A stretch of 64,000 nt of DNA from Parendozoicomonas sp. Alg238-R29. GTDB taxonomy: Bacteria > Pseudomonadota > Gammaproteobacteria > Pseudomonadales > Endozoicomonadaceae. The stretch spans positions 1 to 64,000 of the forward strand of contig NZ_CAMZOG010000005.1 in assembly GCF_947331445.1 (NCBI RefSeq), written 5' to 3'. The notes beneath the pieces were generated by a model. The model made no database searches and was not told where the DNA came from. It saw only the letters and a program-made list of their open reading frames with translations. The translations under genes were made by a program, and so were the position numbers. This document shows positions 26,101-33,509 of this stretch, piece after piece. Within the stretch, counting starts at the first letter, position 1. Every line of letters begins with the position of its first letter.

Positions 26101-27807
26101 GTTGAAAGGCTGCCGACGGTTGTTGCTGCTTTGTGTCGGTCGTGTATTGAAAGCATGAAAACGGTTCATAAGCAGGGTGAACTCAAGCCTCAGATGAAAA
26201 ATCTGGTAGAACAGGTTATTGAGCTTTGGGGGCGTTGTGGCCTTAGTCAGGAAGAAGCTAAAGGCCTGCGCGCGAAGCTTATCAGTGGACAGGATACGGA
26301 GAAACCGGAGGGTCACAGCGACCAGGGAAGTCTGCCGGCAATTCATTCGGTCAGTCCTGATTCAGAAGAACCGGTGAGTCATGTTGACGCGATGGTTTCA
26401 GCTTCAGGCTCGACTGAAGAGGTTATGACAGATGCTGGTGAAGAAGAATTAATCACTGCTGCAAAACAAAGTGTCGCTAGTGCGATTTCAAGGGCACAGA
26501 AAAAAGTAGCGGAAGAATCGGAAACTGATAAGGGTGTGCAGAAGAAGAGGTCGCTGTCCCTCGAGCCTCATTTACAACGAACAAAGACCCCGCAGTCTCT
26601 ATTGGAGCAAGTTCTTTCTGCTCCAATAGATCAATTTAGCCCTGACCTGTGTGAGGAGTTATTGGCTGGTGTGGGAGCTGACCCTATGGTGAGCCGGGGT
26701 AAATATTTCCTGCTGAGTATGCAGGTGTATTACAAGTGCATGCGTTACTACCATCATCAGAATAACCCGGTTCAGGTCTGTAATTTTTATTATGCTCTTG
26801 GCTGCGCGTTAAATGGGAACTTCAGTTGCTTATCCCTGAGGTACAGAAATGCAATTATAGAGGCTCTGGATGCTGCTTATGAGCATATTGTCGATCAGGG
26901 TGAGAGGCATTCCTCAACCGGTCAAAGGTTACTCATGGCGTGTAATCAGCAGCGATTATGGAATCATGTGTATTTCTTCGAGCAGATGGTTGATTTGATT
27001 GAAGCTAAGGGTTGCAATGCTGAGCTTTATAAGGATGCAACAGATAAGATTCAATACATAGAAAATAATATATTGCAGGCAGGGTCAGTACCTGCTATAC
27101 ATCATCGCTTTCAGGCGCTGTATGATCGGGTTATCCCATATCTTCTCACGTTTTCTGAGCAAGAGCGTGTGAGGTCAAAGGAAGCTTTGCAGCAGAAGAA
27201 AGAACGCGTGGGGTTAAAGGAAGCTTTGCAGCAGAAGAAAGAACGCGTGGGGTTAAAGGAAGCTTTGCAGCAGCAGAAAGAACATACATACAGTGTGTTG
27301 GATAAATTGGTCAATGAAGATTACAAGTTAGCATTAGAATCACCTGTAGAATTTGTAGCCAAACTGCCTGAGTTTAGAAATGCAGTGAGCCAGATTGCGC
27401 CCTTTGAATCTGATCCTCTCGGCGTTACTTCTTATGAATTATTTGTCGATCTATTGGAATTGGTTATATATCAAGATTCTGATTATAGGGAAGATAACGG
27501 AGGAGATGAGCGGGTTGATGAAGTAAAAAGGCGGTGTTTGACCGCTATGGAAAAGTTGAAAGATCTGTCAGATATCCCAGGGGTGGTTCGGATATCACCA
27601 CAATTTTATACTGCAATTCAGGAACTTAAAAAATATGCCGAAGGTAGAGCAGATCTTGAATTCAGTAAGATTATACAAAACGTCCACGTGCGACCCCCTA
27701 ATCGCTTTGCAGGAAAATCTTCAGAGAAAAAATTTGTGCATCTGGATCCACCCAAAGGCTACTTATGGAGCGATCAAGCCGTGTTGGGTGGAAAGACTAT
27801 TGTTTAG
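20161..27807 (+). CDS. Giant helical-repeat and coiled-coil protein
   Basis: A 2548-residue protein of unknown function. Residues about 1-80 are polar and disordered. About 90-1410 look like an alpha-solenoid: some stretches resemble Sel1 repeats (AAHHGECCLLSTLADFYIDG, then KAALLIAQGR) and others TPR (ALRNGHEEEAKDCFNAAG, LLFKSGRYRRACLQLTQAF), but repeats are irregular. A linker of about 1410-1560 is Pro/Ser/Glu-rich and contains the basic run RRKRKKKKGKGG from 1426, resembling a nuclear localisation signal. Around 1800-1950 is a long charged coiled coil. Residues about 2341-2375 are three near-identical 13-residue KEALQQKKERVGL repeats. No catalytic motif or signal peptide was seen. It is probably a scaffold or a host-directed protein; the latter is inference from size, repeats and the basic run. 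Confidence 0.65.
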   Translation: MESQVRTSSPQAGVQPSCTQPHSPESDDKHLLPGVGRDDSLVPACPITKRSVAGIAPNSAYISSGSTSPDSTASAGSYVTEYDFMAHLEDHLEVVLELIAMLATSKIAAEDVVKQILGFLDMSRSFLLSRGCSEKDFQTICEWHARLGKAIPPEMKGIITARITGIKQFCTGMGRLHTEPEAARKDLASAASRREANAFFWSALMNLPANVAQASADMKKALNGGVPEAKKWLGALLALEAERWREQVTSKTPYLSETHRKEYERRVLEAAHHGECCLLSTLADFYIDGAFGFEKNIEKAALLIAQGRMQECPVACVCQAQLLGGFRHSDYWRHYYSDPCSTRDFLQQARMWLGIKEVNQTKSVAEGKVIGSGFEWPHDKLLKTYFNNASKRVYPLQAILMKVFELGCSDPKKTGLQELEGYGDAEPLLWRAAAYACEGLDCLEVDAQTTALLSCNRGECGAFTLLARLWEDDKENAAGSALAGYRYHVADLFSLDQKPLSSNFRSKTFYHVQMGQLHDAMNAAAKALQHKGYHDPEDLFVYEVLTKLIYGREQCLFSDKIIPGCYRDVIQRWRQQVQATDKESASEYKSLLTSEARLLRSIRRGKKTELPDCAFDTPRSSYRALDLICEGYFEKPSEDQWYQLLNKLCELEDKECFLLRLDAGVNKVVGALQAYFDVEDHNRRLQYKRLAALLSGSIEQYVFYIEELARQEKYQAALAVIVRARNECAIMGAVWGLGQEVPVKDNPTVNIISQLGSLEKKIRELAQNDRKKPLAVDASARIDDQLLALTDKLKVTTESEDSVSENVLMTLRPLLPAVFHNWGYSLGPETGDKQRDDCRERVKTYFCLLGTAAHNLDSYGEAAEYFGLALAHGYRGNDPLVHAYGAVSTPFIGSRVIITPNNEAIRQWMVDSRCQAIQEVMGLMGKGNFDSDEIRRLQGVAGEMAGLGCCDGYSEICGNLTGMVLAGLNDVQHLKSASYELERTKNVAYATCAPGAAIPMMQHFVVPCCSWILTNPRQLMYALKSLPPLSPKKGTALSCLASDTDLFTLVTSERETAFQKAIRNIETTQNIDHLPLLYAAGLAFKDDPAYVRTVEILGMEKGSWALAELIGRLAAGAPGNEIEPSLNLIKTLPKDDRAAGQLLYAQLVVYGDHPDDINSFQLMKALNFACMRHFACAWTCKGVLALRNGHEEEAKDCFNAAGTKYVKDIQVQAPDPEGLYMSGLLLFKSGRYRRACLQLTQAFRLNYLPAMCTLRQLSVNGPTAFRGSVVNLSQPWLDHCSQARLVQDIEALETFSEPLIEEILERMRTYAGSTDPQVIFYLIEAVQRFPKLQEKISLIELVDSFHQHLGLAHAHLLAVHPHRNAVVKIIQEIAGESGKDYSQLLKLLTLGGQPLEKEVKVRSPEKTPAEASPLDTPESSPATSERRKRKKKKGKGGAVKESSEQPSLPVAVAVATKEQIAAPVSSPLLSDNRVENEAVADPEPISPPSKEEAKSPIEMLPLAGLVESLNGPVSDTSHDETSHGETSHGETLHELNRRYHNNLIPNAELFSVCCRVMEFSRQSGNRGQTLGWLKKAYQNKTNEGLLQMLQREMAEIPPRVDWVLDLCQSIDFVHMKLPLQWRQGELLQLLRGLSLWKADKSVQHLNKHLLAGCYKVIRSAPQAVTLPELCMLLELDSSKEASQVVAEVACRRADVMKNDELRNTLLQRTVSQGLPEVVVKLCDVIKNIDPEQALQTLDAVGNMCSQTERWWELYRQCLVGSDRLHSLQQVDVEVKGNVQHYVSRLEKVRVLNKQLKKELWLVRARLNALDQRKADGVAKLRAQLQQYEDVVAIRCLLDKAGTRKLNEEKKKLKNISAEQKALLSEEDLKKIARASMTDVEWKKHLAMEEQKELQRATIAEIERAAVENTLQEKTQSQLRKWKQALKSRVPVQSLEKPYEAVEVSRQTIELLLWTYEKSSERHKTTTLLGNIHSHSCGAILVERLPTVVAALCRSCIESMKTVHKQGELKPQMKNLVEQVIELWGRCGLSQEEAKGLRAKLISGQDTEKPEGHSDQGSLPAIHSVSPDSEEPVSHVDAMVSASGSTEEVMTDAGEEELITAAKQSVASAISRAQKKVAEESETDKGVQKKRSLSLEPHLQRTKTPQSLLEQVLSAPIDQFSPDLCEELLAGVGADPMVSRGKYFLLSMQVYYKCMRYYHHQNNPVQVCNFYYALGCALNGNFSCLSLRYRNAIIEALDAAYEHIVDQGERHSSTGQRLLMACNQQRLWNHVYFFEQMVDLIEAKGCNAELYKDATDKIQYIENNILQAGSVPAIHHRFQALYDRVIPYLLTFSEQERVRSKEALQQKKERVGLKEALQQKKERVGLKEALQQQKEHTYSVLDKLVNEDYKLALESPVEFVAKLPEFRNAVSQIAPFESDPLGVTSYELFVDLLELVIYQDSDYREDNGGDERVDEVKRRCLTAMEKLKDLSDIPGVVRISPQFYTAIQELKKYAEGRADLEFSKIIQNVHVRPPNRFAGKSSEKKFVHLDPPKGYLWSDQAVLGGKTIV
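24706..24750 (+). repeat. Three 15-bp tandem repeats in the giant gene's linker
   Basis: acttctcatg(a/g)cgag three times, encoding TSHDE/TSHGE in the low-complexity linker; in frame. Confidence 0.85.
27181..27285 (+). repeat. 39-bp tandem repeats in the giant gene
   Basis: A 39-base unit starting gaagctttgcagcagaagaa is present at 27181 and 27220 in full and at 27259 in part, almost identical at DNA level, so a recent duplication. It encodes a heptad-like coiled-coil segment. Confidence 0.85.
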
Positions 27808-27833
27808 ATGTAGAAGTTTAGAGTTTCAAATAA

Positions 27834-28556
27834 TTAGAGTTTCAAATAAAAAGGTTTCAAAAGCCTTATAAATTCTTCTGTATATCCGCCTGCTCCATGG
27901 ATACAAATCTCTCTCGTAGTGATGCCTTTTTCTTGGTGGCCAAAGCTAAGAATCTGGCGAGAAACTTCCTTCCTTAATGTCGGGCGAACCGAGAAGTTTT
28001 CTGAAAGAAACAAGCCAGCCTCACGGCATGCAGCCATAAAGCGTTCCTGTTCAGATGTTGGCAATAGCACATGAAATAAACCATCGGTGTCCAAAAGAGC
28101 TTTGGCGCCGGCTGCCAACTCTTCAAAACTTAAAGAATCATTGTGTCTGGCTTGATGCCTTAATGAGCAGTCTGAGGCTGTGTGGGCGGTGAAAAACGGT
28201 GGGTTGCAGATAATGCGATCGTAACGCTTTTGCAGATTCTCGCGGGTAAAACGCTGAATAGATTGTGGGTATACAGTTATGCGGTCTGTCCAAGGGCTTT
28301 GTTCCGCATTGTTTTGAGCCTGGGCTGCGGCATCAGGATCAAGTTCAACCGCATCAATATGCGCATCGGCTCGCTGAGCCGCCATCAATGCCAGCAGGCC
28401 TGTACCTGCTCCGATATCGAGAATTGTTTGACTTCCATCAAGATTCACCGCTGCGCCGAACAAACAAGCGTCAGTAGAGACCTTCATGGCACAATTTTCT
28501 TGGAAAACAGAAAATTGTTTGAAGTGGAAATGTTGGTTTCTGGCCATAGGTATCAA
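27834..28556 (-). CDS. trmN: tRNA1(Val) adenine-37 N6-methyltransferase
   Basis: This SAM-dependent enzyme methylates A37 of tRNA-Val (E. coli YfiC/TrmN6). The N-terminus has HFHFKQFSVFQENCAMKVST, then DACLFGAA, typical of the family. Motif I is LDIGAGTGLLALMAAQR, the acidic motif II is VELDPDAA, and the adenine N6-methyltransferase motif IV NPPF occurs in DRIICNPPFFTAHTAS. It has 240 residues as expected; M4 (MARNQHF) is an equally likely start. Monocistronic. Confidence 0.92.
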   Translation of the reverse strand: MIPMARNQHFHFKQFSVFQENCAMKVSTDACLFGAAVNLDGSQTILDIGAGTGLLALMAAQRADAHIDAVELDPDAAAQAQNNAEQSPWTDRITVYPQSIQRFTRENLQKRYDRIICNPPFFTAHTASDCSLRHQARHNDSLSFEELAAGAKALLDTDGLFHVLLPTSEQERFMAACREAGLFLSENFSVRPTLRKEVSRQILSFGHQEKGITTREICIHGAGGYTEEFIRLLKPFYLKL

Positions 28557-28582
28557 AGAATTGCGTTAAATTAACAAAAATG

Positions 28583-28604
28583 AAAATTGGATAGGACCAA
28601 TTTT
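28583..28604. promoter_or_regulatory. Inverted repeat in the trmN / alcohol dehydrogenase gap
   Basis: aaaattgg (28583-28590) and ccaatttt (28597-28604) are perfect inverted copies six bases apart, between two divergent genes. Likely an operator for one of them; the regulator is unknown. Confidence 0.4.
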
Positions 28605-28762
28605 GTTTGGGTTATAAATACCTGTCGTAGATCAATATATGGGCATTTTATGGGGCGTAAGGTAGTACTCATTCCGATTGAAGTGCTACAGCGTGAAGCG
28701 TTGATGCACGGGTTTGGGTAAACCTTTCTGTTTAAGCTTTTGTTTAAAAAAAAGGAGCTATC

Positions 28763-29914
28763 ATGGCCGCATTTTCATTCTTTATGCCTCCTGTTAACCA
28801 CATGGGTGAAGGCTGCCTCGAAGGCGCGATGAATGATATCGTCAGTCTGGGGTTAACAAAAGCGTTGGTTGTTACTGACGAAGTTCTGAACAAAATTGGT
28901 CTGGTTGCAGACGTAACAGAACAACTGGGCGCTAAAGGTATTGCCAGCGTTATTTTTGATGACACTCAGCCTAACCCAACCTGTAGCAACGTTGCTGAAG
29001 GCCTGACGCTGTTGGAAGAAAACGAATGTAACTTCGTTATCTCTTTGGGTGGTGGTTCTCCACACGACTGTGCCAAGGGTATCGCTCTGGTTGCTACGAA
29101 CGGTGGTGCCATCAAGGATTATGAAGGTGTAAATGTATCTTCCAAGCCGCAATTGCCGCTGGTTGCTATTAACACAACTGCGGGTACTGCTTCTGAAATT
29201 ACCCGTTTCTGCATTATCACTGACGAAGAGCGTCATGTGAAGATGGCGATTGTTGATAAGAACACCACTCCAGTGATGTCTGTTAACGATCCTGAGCTGA
29301 TGAAGGGTATGCCTGCTTCCCTGACGGCTGCCACCGGTATGGATGCATTGACTCACGCTATTGAAGCTTACGTATCTACTATCGCCACTCCTGTGACCGA
29401 TTGCAGCGCTCTGAAAGCGATTGAACTGATTGCCCGCTTCTTGCGTCGTGCCGTTGGTAACGGTGCCGATATGGAAGCCCGTGAGCAGATGGCTTACGCA
29501 CAGCTGCTGGCCGGTATGGCGTTTAACAATGCCAGTCTTGGTTACGTTCACGCTATGGCTCACCAGCTGGGTGGTTTCTACGACCTGCCTCACGGTGTTT
29601 GCAACGCGGTTCTGTTGCCTCACGTACAGGCTTACAATGCCCGTGTTCGTCCTGAGAGACTGGCCGATGTGGCTGTAGCTATGGGTGAAAATGTTGAAGG
29701 TCTGACTGATGTAGAAGCTGCTGAAAAAGCGCTGTCTGCTATCAAGCGCCTGTCTGCTGATATCGGTATTCCTGCTGGCCTGACTGAGCTGGGTGTGAAG
29801 GAAGAAGACTTCGAAGTTCTGGCGACTAATGCTCTGCAGGACGCTTGTGGTTTGACCAACCCTAAGCAAGCGAATCTGGAAGAGGTTATCGCTATCTACA
29901 GTGCTGCTATGTAA
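28763..29914 (+). CDS. Iron-containing alcohol dehydrogenase (group III)
   Basis: NAD-dependent oxidoreductase interconverting alcohols and aldehydes. The 383-residue protein has the [13 protein letters not shown] nucleotide-binding loop and the metal ligands D194 and H198 ([12 protein letters not shown]), H263 ([10 protein letters not shown]) and H277 ([10 protein letters not shown]). These fall at the same numbers as in Zymomonas mobilis ADH2, so it is a close relative of the ADH2/FucO/YiaY group. AAGGAG is well placed before the ATG. Codon use is strongly biased (few rare codons), suggesting a highly expressed, possibly fermentative enzyme. It is a single gene ending in a terminator. The physiological substrate cannot be read from the sequence. 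Confidence 0.93.
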   Translation: MAAFSFFMPPVNHMGEGCLEGAMNDIVSLGLTKALVVTDEVLNKIGLVADVTEQLGAKGIASVIFDDTQPNPTCSNVAEGLTLLEENECNFVISLGGGSPHDCAKGIALVATNGGAIKDYEGVNVSSKPQLPLVAINTTAGTASEITRFCIITDEERHVKMAIVDKNTTPVMSVNDPELMKGMPASLTAATGMDALTHAIEAYVSTIATPVTDCSALKAIELIARFLRRAVGNGADMEAREQMAYAQLLAGMAFNNASLGYVHAMAHQLGGFYDLPHGVCNAVLLPHVQAYNARVRPERLADVAVAMGENVEGLTDVEAAEKALSAIKRLSADIGIPAGLTELGVKEEDFEVLATNALQDACGLTNPKQANLEEVIAIYSAAM

Positions 29915-29940
29915 TTGCTGATTGGCTATTGAAGGCAGAT

Positions 29941-29971
29941 AAAAAACCCAGCGTAAGCGCTGGGTTTTTTT
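29941..29971. terminator. Terminator after alcohol dehydrogenase
   Basis: aaaaaacccagcg - taag - cgctgggtttttt: a perfect 13-bp stem with flanking A and T runs. It can serve the dehydrogenase (plus) and the coiled-coil gene (minus). Confidence 0.92.
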
Positions 29972-29990
29972 ATGCGGTTTGGCTCTAACC

Positions 29991-30596
29991 TTACATCTCC
30001 GTGGCTGCCACAACCGTGGTGATTTGATGAGTAAGACCACCAACCATCTTGAAGACAGCCTGCTGCCTTTCTTTGAGTGTTTCAAGCTCAAGCTTCAACC
30101 TCGCAAGCTCTGTGGTCAGATCAGAATTTTTTCCGTTAGCGCTGTCCAGTACTTCTCTGATCGCTTCCTTCTCATTGTTTAGCTCCAATGCCTCATCCTG
30201 CGCAGTCTGGAGTCTTGTTTTAAGATCTTGCAGGTCGTGGGTCATCTGGGCGTTGTCACTATTGGCTTCCCTTAATTTGGCGTTTGCTTCACTTAATGCT
30301 GTACCAAAATCTACAGCCGCCTTGTCCAGCACGGTAAGTTCTTTCTTGGCTTCCAGAATGATGGCTCGCTCTGGTGAAGCGGTTGTGCTGGCAATGTAGA
30401 GAACACCCTGACCGTTGGGTTCGCACAAACGCTTGCTGATCGCTTTAAAGGGGGCGGTATTGCTGATCAGGTCTTTTAAGTGGCTGCATGCGTTCTTCAA
30501 TTGTTTCCAGCCGCTGCTGATTGCATCTGCAGTATCCAGAAATGTGGACGCCATGAAATTTACACTGCTGTTAATTCTGTTCCCTATCATGCTCAT
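29991..30596 (-). CDS. Orphan coiled-coil protein
   Basis: A 201-residue protein of unknown family. Residues 1-70 contain a mixed helical region (NRINSSVNFMASTFLDTADA), and residues about 75-185 form a nearly continuous coiled coil with heptad spacing (AKKELTVLDKAAVDFGTALS, ARLKLELETLKERQQAVFKM). It is soluble-looking, with no signal peptide. The ATG at 30596 is chosen because GGAGAG lies just upstream; an upstream start at 30665 would add 23 untypical residues. A palindrome 94 bases upstream is shared with the orphan gene at 9504-10058. Coiled-coil, signal-less proteins are common among secretion chaperones and effectors, but no function can be assigned. Confidence 0.6.
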   Translation of the reverse strand: MSMIGNRINSSVNFMASTFLDTADAISSGWKQLKNACSHLKDLISNTAPFKAISKRLCEPNGQGVLYIASTTASPERAIILEAKKELTVLDKAAVDFGTALSEANAKLREANSDNAQMTHDLQDLKTRLQTAQDEALELNNEKEAIREVLDSANGKNSDLTTELARLKLELETLKERQQAVFKMVGGLTHQITTVVAATEM

Positions 30597-30689
30597 ATCT
30601 GTGCTCTCCGTGTTTAACTGGAATGCCTTGAAGTCTATGAGCAGGGTTCGTTGCTTGCCATGCAACTATGGTCGCACCGGCGTGGTGGT

Positions 30690-30705
30690 TTAGACCAAAG
30701 TCTAA
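30690..30705 (-). promoter_or_regulatory. Candidate operator, copy B of a shared palindrome
   Basis: ttagaccaaagtctaa is a 16-base palindrome (TTAGAC-N4-GTCTAA). Its first 14 bases match the site at 10127-10140 in 13 positions. Each site lies 70-95 bases upstream of an orphan gene on the minus strand. Confidence 0.5.
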
Positions 30706-30708
30706 AGG

Positions 30709-30722
30709 TTGATGCAGGTCAA
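30709..30722 (+). promoter_or_regulatory. FNR/Anr-like site
   Basis: ttgatgcaggtcaa matches the FNR consensus TTGAT-N4-ATCAA with one mismatch. It is 228 bases before feoA. FNR-type activation of feo under low oxygen is known in enterobacteria; here the distance is long, so it may act on either divergent gene. Confidence 0.45.
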
Positions 30723-30738
30723 AAGAGGCTTGAGTGGT

Positions 30739-30757
30739 ATTGCGTATGATTCGCAAT
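30739..30757. promoter_or_regulatory. Inverted repeat attgcg-N7-cgcaat
   Basis: A perfect six-base inverted repeat with a seven-base AT-rich centre in the feo upstream region. It could be a regulator site; similarity to a Fur box is weak. Confidence 0.3.
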
Positions 30758-30949
30758 AACAATTCATAACATGAAATGCGGGTTCACGTAGCAATTTACC
30801 GATCATTGCTGATGCGAACGCTTCTCATTACCTCTATATTCTAGGCTGGCAGTTTATGCAGCTAAACGAATAAACAACGACTCTTGTTGTATGAACCTGC
30901 TTTGGTGGCCGTTAGGCCGCCCCATGTTGCCAGAAGTAAGGAGCTCTTA

Positions 30950-31216
30950 ATGTCATTAACACTGGGTGATCTGGGTGTCGGCGATGCCGGACGGGTATCC
31001 GGTTATGCCGGTGGCGGTGGCTATCGCCGTCAACTACTGGCCATGGGGTTAACCCCTGGAACCGGGTTGAAAGTTGTCCGCAGAGCCCCGATGGGTGATC
31101 CGGTTGAGCTTGAAGTTCGTGGTTTCAGTTTAAGTCTGCGCCGGGATGAAGCCCAGTGCATTCTCATCGAGAAGGAGGCATGCAATGGTGCAGGCAACTG
31201 TAGCTGTACTCGGTAA
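30950..31216 (+). CDS. feoA: Ferrous iron transport protein A
   Basis: FeoA is a small cytoplasmic SH3-like protein needed for FeoB activity. The 88-residue protein (TLGDLGVGDAGRVSGYAGGG, then YRRQLLAMGLTPGTGLKVV) has the family pattern of a Gly-rich loop, LLAMGL.PGT and a C-terminal strand with L.. EA. ATG 30950 is chosen because AGGAG precedes it by eight bases. Its end, carrying the Cys-rich tail CNGAGNCSCTR, overlaps feoB by 32 bases, indicating translational coupling. Confidence 0.93.
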   Translation: MSLTLGDLGVGDAGRVSGYAGGGGYRRQLLAMGLTPGTGLKVVRRAPMGDPVELEVRGFSLSLRRDEAQCILIEKEACNGAGNCSCTR

Positions 31217-33509
31217 CCCGAACTGCGGTAAAACAACACTCTTTAACAGCTTGACCGGTGCCAGGCAGCAGGTTGGTAACTGGCCTGGGGTAACCGTTGA
31301 AAAGAAAACTGGTGTCTACGCCTTCGCAGGTCGGGATATTGAGCTGGTTGACCTTCCCGGAACCTACTCCCTTGATGTAGGTATTGGTAATACTGCTATT
31401 GATGAGAAGCTGGCCCGTGATTATGTGCTGGCTGATGAAGCAGATCTCTACATCAATATTATTGATGCTGGCAATATTGAACGTAACCTTTATCTGACCA
31501 CCCAGCTGTTGGAAATGAATCGCCCTATGCTGGTGGTTCTGAATATGATGGATGTGGCCGAGGAGAAGGGCGTAAAGATTGATGCCGAGGCGTTGGCTAA
31601 GGGGCTGGGCTGTGATGTTATTCCCGTTATTGCCAGCCGCAGCGAAGGTGTTGATCCACTCAAAAAGGCAATAGAAACTTATCTGGCCGGTAGGAAGGAT
31701 GAGCGAGTAAAAGTTTGTTATACCGGCGCTATTGAACATGCGCTGGAACAGCTCAAACCGGTTGTTGGCGTGAAAGCAGCTGAGCTCAATGTGTGTAAGC
31801 GCTGGCTGGCTGGCCGCCTGCTGGAAGGTGATCAAAGCCTTGAAAGTGTGATGTCTGCTGAATCCATGGCTGAAGTCATTGGCACCCGCAATGAGCTACA
31901 GGCTGCCGGGGAAGAAGAGGTTGATATTCTCTTTGCCGATGCCCGCTATCAATTCATTGATACCCTGACCAGCGATACGGTTTTCCGTAGTCAGAGCATC
32001 AGCAAATCCCTGACTGAGAAGATTGACTCAGTGGTTCTAAGCCGTGCCCTGGGCTTGCCAATTTTCTTCGGCATTATGTACCTGATGTTCCTGTTCTCTA
32101 TCCATGTGGGCAGCGCATTTATCGATTTCTTCGATATTCTGGTAGGTACTCTTTTTGTAGATGGTATGCGCCACCTGCTCGAAGGAGTGGGATCTCCTGA
32201 ATTCCTGACCACCATATTGTCTGATGGTATTGGTGGCGGTATCCAAACAGTTTCTACCTTTATTCCGGTTATTGCGGCTCTGTATCTTGTGCTGTCTCTG
32301 TTGGAAGATTCCGGTTACATGGCTCGTGCGGCCTTTGTTATGGACCGTGCTATGCGTGCGCTGGGTCTGCCTGGTAAAGCGTTTGTTCCTGTTCTGGTTG
32401 GTTTTGGCTGTAACGTACCCGCGATTATGGCAACCCGTACCCTGGAACAGGAACGTGACCGTAAGCTGACGATTCTGATGAATCCGTTCATGTCCTGCGG
32501 AGCCCGTTTACCTGTTTACGCACTGTTTGCCGTGGTGTTCTTCCCGGACAGTGGTCAGAACATAGTGTTTGCTCTGTATCTTACTGGTATTGCTGTAGCA
32601 GTTATTACCGGCCTGATTATGAAGCATACCCTGCTGCCAGGTGAGGCAACGCCTTTTGTTATGGAACTGCCACGTTACCATCTGCCAGCCTTCCGAGGCA
32701 TTCTGCTGCGTACCTGGGATCGTCTGAAGTCTTTCATTGTTCGCGCTGGTAAAACCATCGTTATAGTTGTTGCGGTTCTGGGTGTGCTGAACTCTCTGGG
32801 TACTGATGGCTCTTTTGGTAATGAGAACACCGAACGCTCTGTGCTTAGCCATATCGGTCAAGCAATTACCCCGGTTTTTGCACCAATGGGCATGGAGCAG
32901 GAAAACTGGCCAGCAGCTGTAGGCCTGTTCACCGGTCTGTTCGCTAAGGAAGCGGTTGTAGGTACTCTGGATTCTTTGTACAGCAACATGTCTGAGGAAG
33001 GAGGGGGCGCACACGAATTCGACCTGATGGCTGGCGTAAATGAAGCCCTGGCGACTATCCCTGAGAATCTGGCAGGTATTGCCGGTGCTCTGGCCGATCC
33101 TCTGAGCCTGAATGTTGGTACCACCGACAATGTGGAAGAAGCCGCTGAGGAACAGGGAGTAAGCGTAGGAACCTACGAAACCATGCGTACCCAGTTTAAA
33201 AGTGAAGCTTCAGCCTTTGCTTACCTGCTGATGGTTCTGCTCTATGCTCCTTGTGTAGCGGCCATGGGTGCAGTGAACCGTGAAGCCGGACGAAGCTGGA
33301 TGTGGCTGGTCGGTGCCTGGTCTACCTATGCAGGCTACACTGTGGCGTCTTCTTACTACCAGATCGTGACCTTCAGTCAGCATCCGGGTTCTTCTGCAAG
33401 CTGGCTGACGGTATTTGGTTTGATCTTTGTGGGTGTTCTGGTTGTCCTGCGAAAGGCAGGGCTGCGGGAAGCCCGGTTGAACATGGCAGGTGCTGTTGGT
33501 GCTAAGTGA
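31185..33509 (+). CDS. feoB: Ferrous iron transport protein B
   Basis: FeoB is the inner-membrane Fe(II) importer with an N-terminal G-domain. The 774-residue protein shows G1 GNPNCGKTT at 10-18, G3 DLPGTYSL and G4 NMMD, then two Gate domains with multiple helices, including the conserved ALYLVLSLLEDSGYMARAAF and VLVGFGCNVPAI segments whose Cys lies in the proposed iron path. ATG 31185 is chosen over an in-frame upstream start because AAGGAGG is immediately before it. It lies between feoA and feoC in one transcription unit. Confidence 0.96.
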   Translation: MVQATVAVLGNPNCGKTTLFNSLTGARQQVGNWPGVTVEKKTGVYAFAGRDIELVDLPGTYSLDVGIGNTAIDEKLARDYVLADEADLYINIIDAGNIERNLYLTTQLLEMNRPMLVVLNMMDVAEEKGVKIDAEALAKGLGCDVIPVIASRSEGVDPLKKAIETYLAGRKDERVKVCYTGAIEHALEQLKPVVGVKAAELNVCKRWLAGRLLEGDQSLESVMSAESMAEVIGTRNELQAAGEEEVDILFADARYQFIDTLTSDTVFRSQSISKSLTEKIDSVVLSRALGLPIFFGIMYLMFLFSIHVGSAFIDFFDILVGTLFVDGMRHLLEGVGSPEFLTTILSDGIGGGIQTVSTFIPVIAALYLVLSLLEDSGYMARAAFVMDRAMRALGLPGKAFVPVLVGFGCNVPAIMATRTLEQERDRKLTILMNPFMSCGARLPVYALFAVVFFPDSGQNIVFALYLTGIAVAVITGLIMKHTLLPGEATPFVMELPRYHLPAFRGILLRTWDRLKSFIVRAGKTIVIVVAVLGVLNSLGTDGSFGNENTERSVLSHIGQAITPVFAPMGMEQENWPAAVGLFTGLFAKEAVVGTLDSLYSNMSEEGGGAHEFDLMAGVNEALATIPENLAGIAGALADPLSLNVGTTDNVEEAAEEQGVSVGTYETMRTQFKSEASAFAYLLMVLLYAPCVAAMGAVNREAGRSWMWLVGAWSTYAGYTVASSYYQIVTFSQHPGSSASWLTVFGLIFVGVLVVLRKAGLREARLNMAGAVGAK

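Larger units (their letters stand above)
30597..30949. other. Divergent promoter region of the coiled-coil gene and feoABC
   Basis: This 353-bp gap has no gene. It holds the shared palindrome (30690-30705), an FNR-like site (30709-30722) and an inverted repeat (30739-30757), all nearer the coiled-coil gene. The last 190 bases before feoA show no clear element apart from the AAGGAG ribosome-binding site. Confidence 0.5.

Noticed and set aside
27181-27285. Regularly spaced repeats that could suggest a CRISPR array
   Set aside because: The 39-bp units are directly adjacent with no variable spacers and are in frame within a coding region.
28853-30091. 412-codon open frame opposite the alcohol dehydrogenase
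   Set aside because: Antisense shadow of a highly biased gene; no domain or ribosome-binding site.
30739-30770. Fur box upstream of feoA
   Set aside because: The AT-rich stretch around attcgcaataacaattcat matches the Fur consensus only weakly, so it was kept only as an inverted repeat.
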